NCBI GenBank assembly: GCA_900471515.1
Contig: UCFC01000010.1
Coordinates: 372,001-436,000, forward strand
Source of the DNA: Hyphomicrobiales bacterium
Lineage (GTDB): Bacteria; Pseudomonadota; Alphaproteobacteria; Rhizobiales; Rhizobiaceae
Reading direction: 5' to 3'
DNA: 64,000 bases
Shown here: positions 42,593 through 51,916 of the stretch, piece after piece
Numbering within the stretch: position 1 is the first letter of the stretch
Layout of the letters: each line of letters begins with the position of its first letter
Translations under genes and position numbers: made by a program
The notes under the pieces: model-generated
What the model saw: only the letters and a program-made list of their open reading frames with translations
The model's database searches: none
Told to the model about the DNA's origin: nothing

Positions 42593-45304
42593 ATGCCAGA
42601 CGACAACCGCGACCAGGCCGGCAGGCCCTCGCCCGATGCGCTTCTCGAAAAGGCCCGGGCGGAGTCGCGCGGGCGCCTGAAAATCTTCCTGGGTGCCGCC
42701 CCCGGCGTGGGCAAGACCTATGAAATGCTGGTCTCCGGCCGCGCCAAGATGGCCGACGGCCTCGATGTGGTGATCGGCGTCGTCGAAACCCACGGCCGCA
42801 AGGAGACCGAGGCGCTGCTTGCCGGTTTCGAGATCGTACCGCGTGTGAAGATCGCCTATCGCGGCCAGTCGCTCGAAGAGATGGATCTCGACGCCATTCT
42901 CGCCCGCAAGCCCGATCTCGTTCTCGTCGACGAGCTTGCCCATACCAATGCCGAGGGCAGCCGCCACCCGAAGCGTTATCTCGATGTCAAGGAACTGCTC
43001 GACCGCGGCATCGACGTCTATTCGACCCTGAACATCCAGCATGTGGAGAGCCTGAACGACGTCGTTTCGCAGATCACCCGCATCCGGGTGCGCGAAACCG
43101 TCCCGGACTCCGTGATCGATATGGCCGACGATATCGAGATCATCGACCTGACGCCCGACGACCTCATCAAGCGCCTTCACGATGGCAAGGTCTATGTGGC
43201 AAAGACCGCCGAGCGGGCGCTGACCAACTATTTCACGCCCGGCAACCTGACGGCGCTGCGCGAGCTTGCGCTCCGCAAGACCGCCCAGCGCGTCGACGAC
43301 CAGCTGCTCAACCATATGCAGGCGCACGCCATTTCCGGTCCCTGGGCGGCCGGCGAGCGCGTGCTGGTATCGATCGACGATCATCCCCGCTCCGCCTCGC
43401 TGGTTCGCTACGCCTCCCGCATGGCCGCGCGGCTGCGCGCACCCTGGGCAGCCGTCTATATCGAGACCAACCGCTCGATCAATCTTTCTGAAACACAGCG
43501 CGATACGATTGCCGCGACGCTCCGGCTGGCCGAACAGCTTGGCGGCGAAGCGATCACCATTCCCGGCCGCGAGGTAACCGAGGAGCTGGTGCGTCACGCC
43601 ACCGCCAACAACGTCACCCACATCGTCATCGGCGCGCCGAAGACGCCGACATGGCGCGAATGGTGGTGGAGCCGCTCGACGACCGACGAGCTGATCCGGC
43701 GGGCCGGCGACATCAGCGTTCACGTCATCTCCGGAAACGAGAAGGACACAAGCTCCCAGCGTGGCGTCAAGGCCGCGGCGGCTGCCCCGGCGCTGAATTT
43801 CAGGGCCTATATCGTCTCGACAGCCTATGTCGCCATTGCGCTGGCTGTCGGCGTCGTGCTCGATCAGGTCCTCGACGTGCGCAACCTGGCCCTCGTCTTC
43901 CTGATGGCCGTGCTGACATCGGCAGTCATCCACGGGCTGAGACCGGCGCTCTACACCTGTATCGCCAGTGCCCTCTCCTTCAACTTCTTCTTCCTGCCGC
44001 CGCGCTATACGCTGACGATCAGCGACCCCGAGAGCGTGCTGGCGCTCTTCTTCTTCCTCGGCGTCGCCGTCATCGCCTCCAACCTGACGGCAACCGTGCA
44101 GAGGCAGGCGGCCGCGGCCCGACAGAGGGCGCGAACGACGGAAGATCTCTACCTCTTTTCCAAGAAGCTCGCCGGCACCGGCACGCTGGACGACGTTCTC
44201 TGGGCCACCGCCTTCCAGATCGCCTCGATGCTGAAGGTGCGTGTCGTTCTGCTGCTGCCGGAGGACAATTCCATTGCGGTCAAGGCCGGTTATCCGCCCG
44301 ACGATACGCTCGACGATGCCGATATTGCCGCCGCCCGCTGGGCATGGGAGCACAATCATGCCGCCGGTCGCGGCGCCGATACGCTGCCCGGCGCCAAGCG
44401 CCTCTATGTACCGCTGCGCACCGGCCGCACCGCCGTCGGCGTCATCGGCCTCGACAGCGACCGCCGTGACGGCCCGCTGCTGACGCCCGAGCAGCAGCGT
44501 CTTCTGGATGCTCTTGCCGACCAGGCGGCACTCGCCATCGAGCGCGTCCAGCTCGTCGCCGATGTCGACCGGGCGAAACTTGCAGCCGAGGCCGACCGCC
44601 TGCGGTCTGCGCTGCTGACCTCGATTTCGCATGATCTGAAAACGCCGCTTGCGGCAATTCTCGGTGCGTCCGGCACGCTGCGCGACTATTTCGATTCCAT
44701 GTCGGCAGACGATCGCGCCGACCTTCTCTCGACGGTCGTCGACGAATCCGAGCGGCTCAACCGCTTCATCGCCAACCTGCTCGACATGACGAAGATCGAG
44801 TCCGGCGCCATGGAACCGAATTATGCATTGCACTATGCCGGCGACATTGCCGGCAGCGCCTTGCGCCGCGCCGCAAAGATCCTCGATCATCACAGGACGG
44901 AGATGGCGATCCCGGCCGACCTGCCCATGGTCCGCGTCGATCCTGTTCTCTTCGAGCAGGTGCTCTTCAACCTGCTCGACAACGCCGCGAAATATGCGCC
45001 CGAAGGTTCCGTCATCCGCATCGAGGGTTGGGCGGATGCCGACAATGTCGTCGTACAGGTCTCCGACGAAGGCCCGGGCATCCCGCCTGCAGACCTTACC
45101 CGTGTCTTTGATACCTTCTACCGCGTGCGCAAGGGCGATCAGGTGCGCGCCGGCACCGGCCTCGGCCTCTCGATCTGCCGGGGCTTCATCGAGGCGATGG
45201 GCGGGACGATCACCGCCGGCAACCGGACGGACCGGTCCGGCGCCGTCTTCACCATCCGCCTTCCCAAACCGAATGACATTCCCAAACTGGATGAACTCAA
45301 ATGA
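42593..45304 (+). CDS. kdpD: Potassium sensor histidine kinase KdpD
   Basis: This 903-residue sensor kinase has the N-terminal KdpD domain with a Walker-like motif GAAPGVGKTYEM (about residues 34-45), a Usp-like domain, and a DUF4118 region of four membrane segments (around residues 405-500). GAF-like sequence follows, then the HisKA domain with phosphorylated histidine in SISHDLKTPLAAILG (about residue 680) and an ATPase domain with NLLDNAAKYAP and DEGPGIPP. It senses low K+ or turgor and phosphorylates KdpE. ATG 42593 is chosen over GTG 42524, which would overlap kdpC and run through a stem-loop. Confidence 0.95.
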   Translation: MPDDNRDQAGRPSPDALLEKARAESRGRLKIFLGAAPGVGKTYEMLVSGRAKMADGLDVVIGVVETHGRKETEALLAGFEIVPRVKIAYRGQSLEEMDLDAILARKPDLVLVDELAHTNAEGSRHPKRYLDVKELLDRGIDVYSTLNIQHVESLNDVVSQITRIRVRETVPDSVIDMADDIEIIDLTPDDLIKRLHDGKVYVAKTAERALTNYFTPGNLTALRELALRKTAQRVDDQLLNHMQAHAISGPWAAGERVLVSIDDHPRSASLVRYASRMAARLRAPWAAVYIETNRSINLSETQRDTIAATLRLAEQLGGEAITIPGREVTEELVRHATANNVTHIVIGAPKTPTWREWWWSRSTTDELIRRAGDISVHVISGNEKDTSSQRGVKAAAAAPALNFRAYIVSTAYVAIALAVGVVLDQVLDVRNLALVFLMAVLTSAVIHGLRPALYTCIASALSFNFFFLPPRYTLTISDPESVLALFFFLGVAVIASNLTATVQRQAAAARQRARTTEDLYLFSKKLAGTGTLDDVLWATAFQIASMLKVRVVLLLPEDNSIAVKAGYPPDDTLDDADIAAARWAWEHNHAAGRGADTLPGAKRLYVPLRTGRTAVGVIGLDSDRRDGPLLTPEQQRLLDALADQAALAIERVQLVADVDRAKLAAEADRLRSALLTSISHDLKTPLAAILGASGTLRDYFDSMSADDRADLLSTVVDESERLNRFIANLLDMTKIESGAMEPNYALHYAGDIAGSALRRAAKILDHHRTEMAIPADLPMVRVDPVLFEQVLFNLLDNAAKYAPEGSVIRIEGWADADNVVVQVSDEGPGIPPADLTRVFDTFYRVRKGDQVRAGTGLGLSICRGFIEAMGGTITAGNRTDRSGAVFTIRLPKPNDIPKLDELK

Positions 45305-45993
45305 CCGGTTCAGCCGTCAAGATCCTCGTCGTCGATGACGAGCCACCCATCCGCAAGCTCTTGCGTGTCGGCCTCACCGCGCAAGGCTATGAGGTCCACG
45401 AGGCGCCGAACGCCGGTGCGGCCCGCCAGTCTGTCAAGGACGACCAGCCCGACCTCATCGTGCTCGATCTCGGCCTTCCCGACATGCCGGGCCACGATCT
45501 CCTGCAGGAATGGCGCGAGGACGGGCTGACCATGCCCGTCGTCATCCTGTCGAGCCGCACCGACGAAGCCGGCATCGTCAAGGCCCTGGAAACCGGAGCC
45601 GACGACTATGTGACCAAGCCTTTCGGTATCAACGAACTCGGCGCCCGCATCCGCGTCGCGCTCCGCCACCGGCTGCAGCAGCAGGGCGAAAAGGCGATCT
45701 TCCAGACCGGCGGCCTGTCGATCGACCTTGTCAAGCGCATCGTCAAGGTCGACGGCAGGGAGATCAAGCTGTCGCCGAAGGAATACGACATCCTGCGCGT
45801 GCTCGCCCAGCATGCCGGCAAGGTACTGACACATCAATTTCTTCTGAAGCAGGTGTGGGGTCCGGCGGCGGACGTGCAGTACCTGCGCGTCTATGTGCGC
45901 CAGCTGCGGCAAAAGGTCGAGCAGATTCCCGACCAGCCGCACTATATCACCACAGAGACCGGGGTCGGCTATCGGCTCCGCGAGCCCGACTGA
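45301..45993 (+). CDS. kdpE: Response regulator KdpE
   Basis: This 230-residue OmpR-class regulator has a receiver with the acid pair in ILVVDDEPP, the phosphorylated aspartate D56 in LIVLDLGLPDMPG, and the lysine in DDYVTKPFG. The winged-helix DNA-binding domain carries the segments KEYDILRVLAQHAGKVLTH and YLRVYVRQLRQK. It activates kdpF-C. The upstream TTTATA pair at 37544-37560 is its likely target. It overlaps the kdpD stop by four bases. Confidence 0.96.
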   Translation: MTGSAVKILVVDDEPPIRKLLRVGLTAQGYEVHEAPNAGAARQSVKDDQPDLIVLDLGLPDMPGHDLLQEWREDGLTMPVVILSSRTDEAGIVKALETGADDYVTKPFGINELGARIRVALRHRLQQQGEKAIFQTGGLSIDLVKRIVKVDGREIKLSPKEYDILRVLAQHAGKVLTHQFLLKQVWGPAADVQYLRVYVRQLRQKVEQIPDQPHYITTETGVGYRLREPD

Positions 45994-46022
45994 TACCTGC
46001 CAAGAACAGCATCGAGAATGAA

Positions 46023-46478
46023 ATGAACCTCCCCAACATCATCCGGCCGGAGCACACCTTCATTGGCCTGTCGGTGACGACCAAGTGGCGCGCGCTGCAG
46101 GCCATCGCCGAAAGGGCCGGCAACGCCTTCGGAATTGACGGCCAGACCGTTCTGAAAGCGCTCGAATCCCGGGAGAAGCTCGGTTCCACCGGCATCGGCA
46201 ACGGCATTGCCGTTCCCCATGCAGCCATCGACGGCATGACAAGCCCACGCGGTCTCCTGATCCGCTTTGCCCAGCCGCTGGATTTTGATGCGATCGACGA
46301 CATCCCGACGGATATCGCCGTCGTGCTGCTTTTCGGGGAAAACAATCGCGGGGAATATCTGAACGTGCTCGCCGCCATCGCCCGCAGGCTTCAATCGGAC
46401 GGCGTGCTGGCGGCCATGCGCAAGGCCAGAAGCACCGATGAATTCTATTCGGATTTCATCGCGGATTCGCGCGTCTGA
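46023..46478 (+). CDS. PTS EIIA(Ntr)-like protein (PtsN paralogue)
   Basis: This 151-residue IIA domain of the fructose/nitrogen PTS class has the phosphorylated histidine (about H66) in STGIGNGIAVPHAAIDG. It also has the LLFGENNRGEYLNVLAAIARRL segment common to EIIA-Ntr. It starts 29 bases after kdpE. In E. coli, dephosphorylated EIIA-Ntr binds KdpD and raises kdp expression, so its position suggests local control of potassium signalling. Other ptsN copies usually lie beside rpoN, so this would be a second copy. The start is ATG 46023; the long upstream frame is kdpE in another register. Confidence 0.87.
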   Translation: MNLPNIIRPEHTFIGLSVTTKWRALQAIAERAGNAFGIDGQTVLKALESREKLGSTGIGNGIAVPHAAIDGMTSPRGLLIRFAQPLDFDAIDDIPTDIAVVLLFGENNRGEYLNVLAAIARRLQSDGVLAAMRKARSTDEFYSDFIADSRV

Positions 46479-46501
46479 GGAAAATTCGCTTAACTTTCGA
46501 C

Positions 46502-46527
46502 CTTCTCCCCGCCGTGGCGGGGAGAAG
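46502..46527. repeat. Dispersed palindromic repeat
   Basis: CTTCTCCCCGCC at 46502-46513 and GGCGGGGAGAAG at 46516-46527 form a perfect 12-base inverted repeat around two bases. The motif, based on CTTCTCCCCGC, is familiar as a frequently dispersed intergenic palindrome in alphaproteobacterial genomes. It probably acts as an mRNA 3'-end structure for the PtsN-like gene. Confidence 0.65.
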
Positions 46528-46540
46528 TCAAAGCGGAAAC

Positions 46541-46565
46541 AAGGGGCCACTTCGGCCCCTTTTTA
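46541..46565 (+). terminator. Rho-independent terminator after the PtsN-like gene
   Basis: AAGGGGCC / GGCCCCTT forms an 8-base stem with an ACTTC loop, followed directly by TTTTTATT. It ends one base before the porin stop codon. Read on the minus strand it has a weaker T run, so it may serve both convergent genes. Confidence 0.85.
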
Positions 46566-47582
46566 TTAGAAGTCGCGCTGCAGACGCAGGAAACCGAAGG
46601 TTTCGTCGTCGCCGTCTTCTTCGTCGTGATACTGAACGCTGAGCTTGCTGCGCAGGTTGTCAACGATCTGGTAATCGACGGTGACGCCGGTCGTGTAGGC
46701 GCTGCCGCCGCTGAAGCCCTTGCCGTCAGCATCGAGTTCGATCTTGTCGAAGTACTGGAAGGCCGGGGTAACGGCCCACTTGTCGGTGAGCTTGACCTTG
46801 TACTCGGCAGCGATCGTCCATTCGGACTCTTCGTAGTAGTAGTTAGCGCCGCTAGCCCAGATGCCAGCGAGGCCGAGGGTGCCGGGGCCGATGTCGGCAT
46901 AGAGGATTGCGCGGATGGCGCCTTCTTCGTTGTCGGTATCGTAACCGCCGAGCAGGTAGCCGCTGAATGCGCCGCTCTTGAACGAAACCTGACCTGCGAC
47001 GCCGAAGTTGTTCGGGCCTTCGCCGGGCTTCTCGTCGTAGGTATATTCAAGTTCGTCGAGCGAGACACCGGCCGCGAACGTGTCGGTCTCGTACTGATAA
47101 CGGATCGAGTTGTGGGTCGTTTCGTTGCTCGAGAGCGTGTCCGTCTCGCCGCTCAGATCGTCATCCCACCAGCTGTACTGCTTACCAACACGGAAGCCGG
47201 CGATGTCGATGTAGCCTTCGTCGAGCGTGGTGACCTGATCGGTAGCGTTGTCAGCGTTGGTACGCAGCGTGATAACGCCCGTGAGCGTGCCGTACTCGGT
47301 GTCGTTCTTGGTCTGGAAGGTGACCTGACCGCGGGTAGTGGCATCCCAGTCAGCGTCGCCGCTCTGGCCCGGACCAGCATTCAACTGGAAACGGATGTAA
47401 CCGCTGATCTGGAGGCAGGTTTCGGTGCCGGGGATGTAGAAGTAGCCAGTCCCGTAGGCGTCGCAAACGCGAACATATTCTACGGGCTCCGGCTCAGCTG
47501 CGACGATAGCGTCTGCTGCATGTGCTCCGGAAACCGCTGCAAGGGCGGCAACAGAGCCAAGAAGGATAGTTTTAATAGACAT
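46566..47582 (-). CDS. Outer-membrane porin, RopA/Omp2-like
   Basis: This 338-residue general porin of the rhizobial Porin_2 family has a signal peptide ending in GAHAADAI and the family-typical EYVRVCDAYGTGYFYIPGTE and TCLQISGYIRF near the start of the barrel, with two cysteines. Amphipathic strands follow to a C-terminal FGFLRLQRDF with the terminal phenylalanine needed for barrel insertion. Its codon usage is strongly biased to the common codons, as expected for an abundant protein. Regulation is not visible. It is divergent from the sulfate-binding gene. Confidence 0.92.
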   Translation of the reverse strand: MSIKTILLGSVAALAAVSGAHAADAIVAAEPEPVEYVRVCDAYGTGYFYIPGTETCLQISGYIRFQLNAGPGQSGDADWDATTRGQVTFQTKNDTEYGTLTGVITLRTNADNATDQVTTLDEGYIDIAGFRVGKQYSWWDDDLSGETDTLSSNETTHNSIRYQYETDTFAAGVSLDELEYTYDEKPGEGPNNFGVAGQVSFKSGAFSGYLLGGYDTDNEEGAIRAILYADIGPGTLGLAGIWASGANYYYEESEWTIAAEYKVKLTDKWAVTPAFQYFDKIELDADGKGFSGGSAYTTGVTVDYQIVDNLRSKLSVQYHDEEDGDDETFGFLRLQRDF

Positions 47583-47937
47583 CAGAAAGACCTTTTACGG
47601 TTTGAAAGAGGCAAGCAATGCTTCAAGGGCACCCCTGCCATCGGTCGCCGAATCCCAACGACCGGAAGTCCATGTAGGCATTCGAAAACGTCAGTGCTGC
47701 AAAAGAAGACTAAAAATCGACACACCAATGACACTTTCGGGGTCGAACTGTGGCAGAAAAATCACGGCTGCGGCGCGGTGCCTTAATTGGCCGCGGCCAA
47801 CTGACAGTATGTCCCGTTCGCAATCACCCGCTGAAAATGGGATGACTTTCTAAGGTTGGTCCCCGGAACCGAAACAATCTTCGTTTCATTATACGACTTA
47901 GTTGATAGAGTTTAGCGTATAACCACGGAGGGTTCCT
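47583..47937. promoter_or_regulatory. 355-base divergent region between porin and sulfate-binding genes
   Basis: It must carry the porin promoter and the sulfate-operon promoter. Close to the sulfate side, TTATACG (47889-47895) and CGTATAA (47916-47922) make a perfect 7-base inverted repeat with 20 bases between, 16 bases before the sulfate-binding start. This may be the operator of a sulfur-responsive regulator such as CysB. Apart from that I see no gene here. Confidence 0.5.
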
Positions 47938-48963
47938 ATGCAGACTTTACGGTTCACCCGGCTCATCGCGGCCGCGGTCATGGCGGGCAGTTTTGCGATC
48001 GGCAGCGTCGCACCGGCATTCGCCGACCAGACACTTCTGAACGTATCCTATGATCCGACGCGCGAATTGTATAAGGATTTCAATGCTGCCTTCGCTGCGA
48101 AGTGGAAGACCGACACTGGCGAAGCCGTAACGATCCAGGCCTCCCACGGGGGGTCCGGCGCGCAGGCGCGCTCGGTCATCGACGGTCTCGACGCCGACGT
48201 CGTGACCCTGGCTCTCGAAGGCGATATCGACGCGATCGCCAAGGCGACGGGCAAGATCCCTGCCGACTGGAAGACCAAATTCCCGAACAATTCGACGCCC
48301 TACACCTCGACGATCGTCTTCCTCGTGCGCAAGGGCAACCCCAAGGGCATCAAGGATTGGGCTGATCTCATCAAGGACGACGTCCAGGTCATCACGCCGA
48401 ACCCGAAGACCTCGGGCGGCGCCCGCTGGAACTTCCTTGCCGCCTGGGCATGGGCCAAGCAGGCAAACAGCGGCGACGAAGCCAAGGCGCAGGACTATGT
48501 GACCAAGCTCCTGCAGCACGTTCCGGTTCTCGACAGCGGCGCACGCGGTGCGACCACCACATTCGTGCAGCGCGGTCTCGGCGATGTGCTGCTCGCCTGG
48601 GAAAACGAGGCCTATCTCTCGCTCGAGGAACTCGGCCCCGACCAGTTCGAGATCGTCACTCCCACCTTCTCCATCCGCGCCGACCCGCCTGTCGCAATCG
48701 TCGATGTCAACGTCGACAAGAAGGGGACCCGCAAGGTCGCGGAAGCCTACCTGAATTACCTTTATTCGGATGAAGGCCAGAAGATCGCGGCCAAGCATTA
48801 CTACCGCCCGATCAAGCCGGAAGCTGCCGACCCAGCCGATATCGCCCGCTTCCCGAAGCTGACGCTTGCCACGATCGACGACTTCGGCGGCTGGAAGGAT
48901 GCACAGCCGAAATTCTTCGGCGATGGCGGCATATTTGACCAGATCTACAAGCCTGCCCAATAA
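47938..48963 (+). CDS. sbp: Sulfate ABC transporter substrate-binding protein
   Basis: This 341-residue periplasmic sulfate/thiosulfate-binding protein has a signal peptide ending at APAFADQ. Landmarks are [38 protein letters not shown] (sulfate contacts), the [17 protein letters not shown] strand, and [21 protein letters not shown], all characteristic of Sbp/CysP. GGAGGG precedes the start. It is the first gene of sbp-cysT-cysW-cysA. Confidence 0.94.
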   Translation: MQTLRFTRLIAAAVMAGSFAIGSVAPAFADQTLLNVSYDPTRELYKDFNAAFAAKWKTDTGEAVTIQASHGGSGAQARSVIDGLDADVVTLALEGDIDAIAKATGKIPADWKTKFPNNSTPYTSTIVFLVRKGNPKGIKDWADLIKDDVQVITPNPKTSGGARWNFLAAWAWAKQANSGDEAKAQDYVTKLLQHVPVLDSGARGATTTFVQRGLGDVLLAWENEAYLSLEELGPDQFEIVTPTFSIRADPPVAIVDVNVDKKGTRKVAEAYLNYLYSDEGQKIAAKHYYRPIKPEAADPADIARFPKLTLATIDDFGGWKDAQPKFFGDGGIFDQIYKPAQ

Positions 48964-48971
48964 TAGGTCTT

Positions 48972-49829
48972 ATGAGCGCACATAACCCCACACGGTGGCG
49001 GTTCAAGCGGCCGAGCGTCATTCCGGGTTTCGGACTGGCGCTCGGCCTTACCTTGATCTGGCTGACCCTCATCGTCCTTATCCCGCTGTCGGGCCTTGCC
49101 TGGCGGTCGAGCACACTCGGCTGGGAAAAGTTCTTCGGCATTGCGTTCGACCAGCGAACGCTGAGCGCACTGCGCATCAGCTTCGGATGCGCCTTCATCG
49201 CTGCCTGTCTCAACGCCGTCTTCGGCGTCGTCCTTGCCTGGGTGCTGGTGCGTTACCGGTTTCCCGGCAAGCGCATCATCGACGCCATGGTGGACCTGCC
49301 CTTCGCCTTGCCGACGGCCGTCGCCGGCATTGCGCTGACAACCCTCTACGCGCCGAACGGCTGGGTAGGACAGTTCCTGACGCCGCTCGGCATCAAGATC
49401 GCCTTCACGCCGGCCGGTATCGTCGTCGCCCTCATCTTCGTCGGCCTGCCCTTCATCGTGCGAACGGTGCAGCCGGTCATGGAAGAGATCGACAAGGAAG
49501 TCGAAGAGGCTGCCGCCACGCTTGGCGCCAACCGTTTCCAGACGATCACCCGCGTGCTGCTGCCGGGCCTTGCCCCGGCCGTGCTCACGGGCTTCGCGCT
49601 CGCCTTCGCCCGCGCCGTCGGCGAATACGGCTCGGTCATCTTCATCGCCGGCAACCTGCCGTTCAAATCGGAGATCGCGCCGCTTCTGATCGTCATCAAG
49701 CTCGAAGAGTTCAACTACGCGGCCGCGACGGGCATTGCCGCGATCATGCTGATCATCTCTTTCACGATGCTGCTCGTCATCAACCTTATCCAGAGCTGGA
49801 GCAGACGGAGGTACGGTTATGGCGTCTGA
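48972..49829 (+). CDS. cysT: Sulfate ABC transporter permease CysT
   Basis: This 285-residue permease has six membrane segments and the conserved loop [22 protein letters not shown] (EAA motif), which docks on the ATPase. The preceding segment [21 protein letters not shown] is typical of CysT (CysU). It forms a heterodimer with CysW. It is eight bases downstream of the binding-protein gene and overlaps cysW by 11 bases. Confidence 0.92.
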   Translation: MSAHNPTRWRFKRPSVIPGFGLALGLTLIWLTLIVLIPLSGLAWRSSTLGWEKFFGIAFDQRTLSALRISFGCAFIAACLNAVFGVVLAWVLVRYRFPGKRIIDAMVDLPFALPTAVAGIALTTLYAPNGWVGQFLTPLGIKIAFTPAGIVVALIFVGLPFIVRTVQPVMEEIDKEVEEAAATLGANRFQTITRVLLPGLAPAVLTGFALAFARAVGEYGSVIFIAGNLPFKSEIAPLLIVIKLEEFNYAAATGIAAIMLIISFTMLLVINLIQSWSRRRYGYGV

Positions 49830-50706
49830 TCGTTTCGCAAGCGCTTCTGCCGCCGAGCCTCGCAAGGTCCACTCGGCCGTCACCGAAAGCAGGATCGCCC
49901 GCATCACACTCGTGGTCATCTCGCTCGTCTTCCTGCTGCTGATCCTGCTCTTGCCGTTGGCGGCCGTCTTCGTCGAGGCCTTCCGCAAGGGGGCCGGCTC
50001 CTTCCTGACAGCCCTTCAGGATGCCGAAACCTTTTCGGCAATCCGCCTGACGCTGATCGTGGCGGGCATCAGCGTGCCTTTGAACCTTGTCTTCGGCATC
50101 GCCGCCGCCTGGGCGATCGCCAAATTCGAATTCAAGGGCAAGGCGTTTCTGACGACACTGATCGACCTGCCCTTCTCGGTCTCGCCTGTTATCTCGGGCC
50201 TCGTCTTCGTGCTGCTCTTCGGCGCCAATACCTGGCTTGGCCAGTGGTTGAGCGCCAACGACATCAAGATCCTGTTTGCGGCGCCGGGGCTGATCCTGGC
50301 GACGATGTTCGTCACTTTTCCCTTTGTGGCGCGCGAACTCATCCCGCTCATGCAGGAACAGGGGACACAGGACGAAGAGGCTGCCCTTTCGCTCGGCGCG
50401 AGCGGCTGGCAGGCCTTCTGGCACGTCACGCTGCCCAACATCAAATGGGGCCTGCTCTACGGCGTGCTCCTCTGCAACGCCCGCGCCATGGGTGAGTTTG
50501 GCGCCGTATCCGTCGTCTCCGGCCACATCCGCGGCCAGACCAACACTATGCCGTTGCAGGTCGAAATCCTCTATAACGAGTACAATTTCACCGGGGCCTT
50601 TGCGGTCGCTTCGCTTCTGGCCCTGCTTGCGCTTGTCACCCTTGTTTTGAAGACGCTGCTGGAAATGCGCTACAGCGCGGAAATCGCCGCCAGCCGGCGG
50701 CACTGA
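49819..50706 (+). CDS. cysW: Sulfate ABC transporter permease CysW
   Basis: This 295-residue permease is paralogous to CysT. The EAA loop is [21 protein letters not shown], and the segment [21 protein letters not shown] is the CysW form. The C-terminal [19 protein letters not shown] is characteristic of CysW. A hydrophilic N-terminus of about 30 residues precedes the first membrane span. It is followed after 10 bases by cysA. Confidence 0.92.
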   Translation: MASDRFASASAAEPRKVHSAVTESRIARITLVVISLVFLLLILLLPLAAVFVEAFRKGAGSFLTALQDAETFSAIRLTLIVAGISVPLNLVFGIAAAWAIAKFEFKGKAFLTTLIDLPFSVSPVISGLVFVLLFGANTWLGQWLSANDIKILFAAPGLILATMFVTFPFVARELIPLMQEQGTQDEEAALSLGASGWQAFWHVTLPNIKWGLLYGVLLCNARAMGEFGAVSVVSGHIRGQTNTMPLQVEILYNEYNFTGAFAVASLLALLALVTLVLKTLLEMRYSAEIAASRRH

Positions 50707-50716
50707 AGGAAATAGA

Positions 50717-51757
50717 ATGGAAGTACGCGTCCAAAACCTACGCAAGGAATTCGATCGCTTTCCGGCCCTGCACGATGTCTCGCTCAGCATCCGCTCCGGA
50801 GAACTGATCGCACTGCTCGGCCCGTCGGGCTCCGGCAAGACCACGCTGCTGCGCCTCATCGCCGGCCTTGAAAGCCCGACCGAAGGCCAGATCTTCTTCG
50901 GCGAGGAAGATGCGTCGAGAAAGACGGTCCAGCAGCGCAATATCGGCTTCGTGTTCCAGCATTATGCGCTTTTCCGGCATATGACGGTGCTCGACAACGT
51001 TTCCTTCGGCCTGAAGGTGCGCAATGCGTCGCGCCGTCCGCCGAAGGCGGAGATCCGCAAGCGGGCGCTGGAACTGCTCGATCTCGTGCAGCTTTCCGGC
51101 CTCGAAAGACGCTATCCGGCACAGCTGTCCGGCGGCCAGCGCCAGCGCGTGGCGCTGGCGCGCGCCATGGCGGTCGAGCCGAACGTGCTGCTGCTCGATG
51201 AACCGTTCGGCGCGCTCGATGCGCAGGTGCGCAAGGACCTGCGCAAATGGCTGCGCGAAATCCACGATCGCACCGGCCATACAACCGTCTTCGTCACCCA
51301 CGATCAGGACGAGGCAATGGAGCTTGCCGACCGTGTCGTCGTCATGAGCCAGGGCGCGATCGAACAGGTCGGCACGCCGGACCAGGTCTACGACAGTCCC
51401 AACTCGCCTTTCGTCTTCGGCTTCGTCGGCCAGTCCAACTGCCTGCAGGTGGAAATCGCCGGCGGCGATATCCGCTTCGAAGGCCGCTCACTGGGTCTCA
51501 ACGCCGAGGGTGAGGCCGATGGAGCGGCACAGCTCTATTTCCGCCCGCACGACGTCCGGCTCTGCGAATCGGCCGAGAACTGCATTGCCGGCCAGCCGGT
51601 CTCCAGCCGGCGCGTCGCGGGCACCCGCCATATCGAACTCGACATCGGCAAGGACCGCCCGCATATCGAGATCGAGCTTCCGCCGAGCGAGGCCGACAGG
51701 CTCGACCGCTCGCGCGTCGCCTTCAAGCCGACACGCTGGAAGCTTTTCCGGCATTGA
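50717..51757 (+). CDS. cysA: Sulfate/thiosulfate ABC transporter ATPase
   Basis: This 346-residue ATPase has Walker A GPSGSGKTT, the signature LSGGQRQRVALARAMAV, Walker B VLLLDEPFGALDAQVR and the H-loop FVTHDQDEAMELADR. A C-terminal TOBE-like regulatory domain follows from about residue 240. It energises the CysTW permease for sulfate or thiosulfate uptake. A strong terminator follows, closing the operon. Confidence 0.94.
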   Translation: MEVRVQNLRKEFDRFPALHDVSLSIRSGELIALLGPSGSGKTTLLRLIAGLESPTEGQIFFGEEDASRKTVQQRNIGFVFQHYALFRHMTVLDNVSFGLKVRNASRRPPKAEIRKRALELLDLVQLSGLERRYPAQLSGGQRQRVALARAMAVEPNVLLLDEPFGALDAQVRKDLRKWLREIHDRTGHTTVFVTHDQDEAMELADRVVVMSQGAIEQVGTPDQVYDSPNSPFVFGFVGQSNCLQVEIAGGDIRFEGRSLGLNAEGEADGAAQLYFRPHDVRLCESAENCIAGQPVSSRRVAGTRHIELDIGKDRPHIEIELPPSEADRLDRSRVAFKPTRWKLFRH

Positions 51758-51772
51758 TATTGCCGCAACAAC

Positions 51773-51820
51773 GGTTCCCGCCAGAATCGTATTTCCGGCG
51801 GGAACCCTTTGTTATTTTTG
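51773..51820 (+). terminator. Rho-independent terminator after cysA
   Basis: GGTTCCCGCC at 51773-51782 pairs with GGCGGGAACC at 51797-51806, a perfect 10-base stem with a 14-base loop, followed by CTTTGTTATTTTT. It closes the sulfate operon 16 bases after cysA. Confidence 0.9.
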
Positions 51821-51916
51821 TGATCTCCGGTTGTTTGTATTTTTGTCACATGCCGGGTAAAACGTTTTCGCTTGGATCGAAAAGGGCTGGACTAATCCAA
51901 TAGGAGGCACCTGGCG

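Noticed and set aside
38084..44893. Large minus-strand frames over the kdp genes (712, 825 and 790 codons)
   Set aside because: They are antisense to kdpA, kdpB, kdpC and kdpD, each with complete motifs, and have no recognisable domains themselves.
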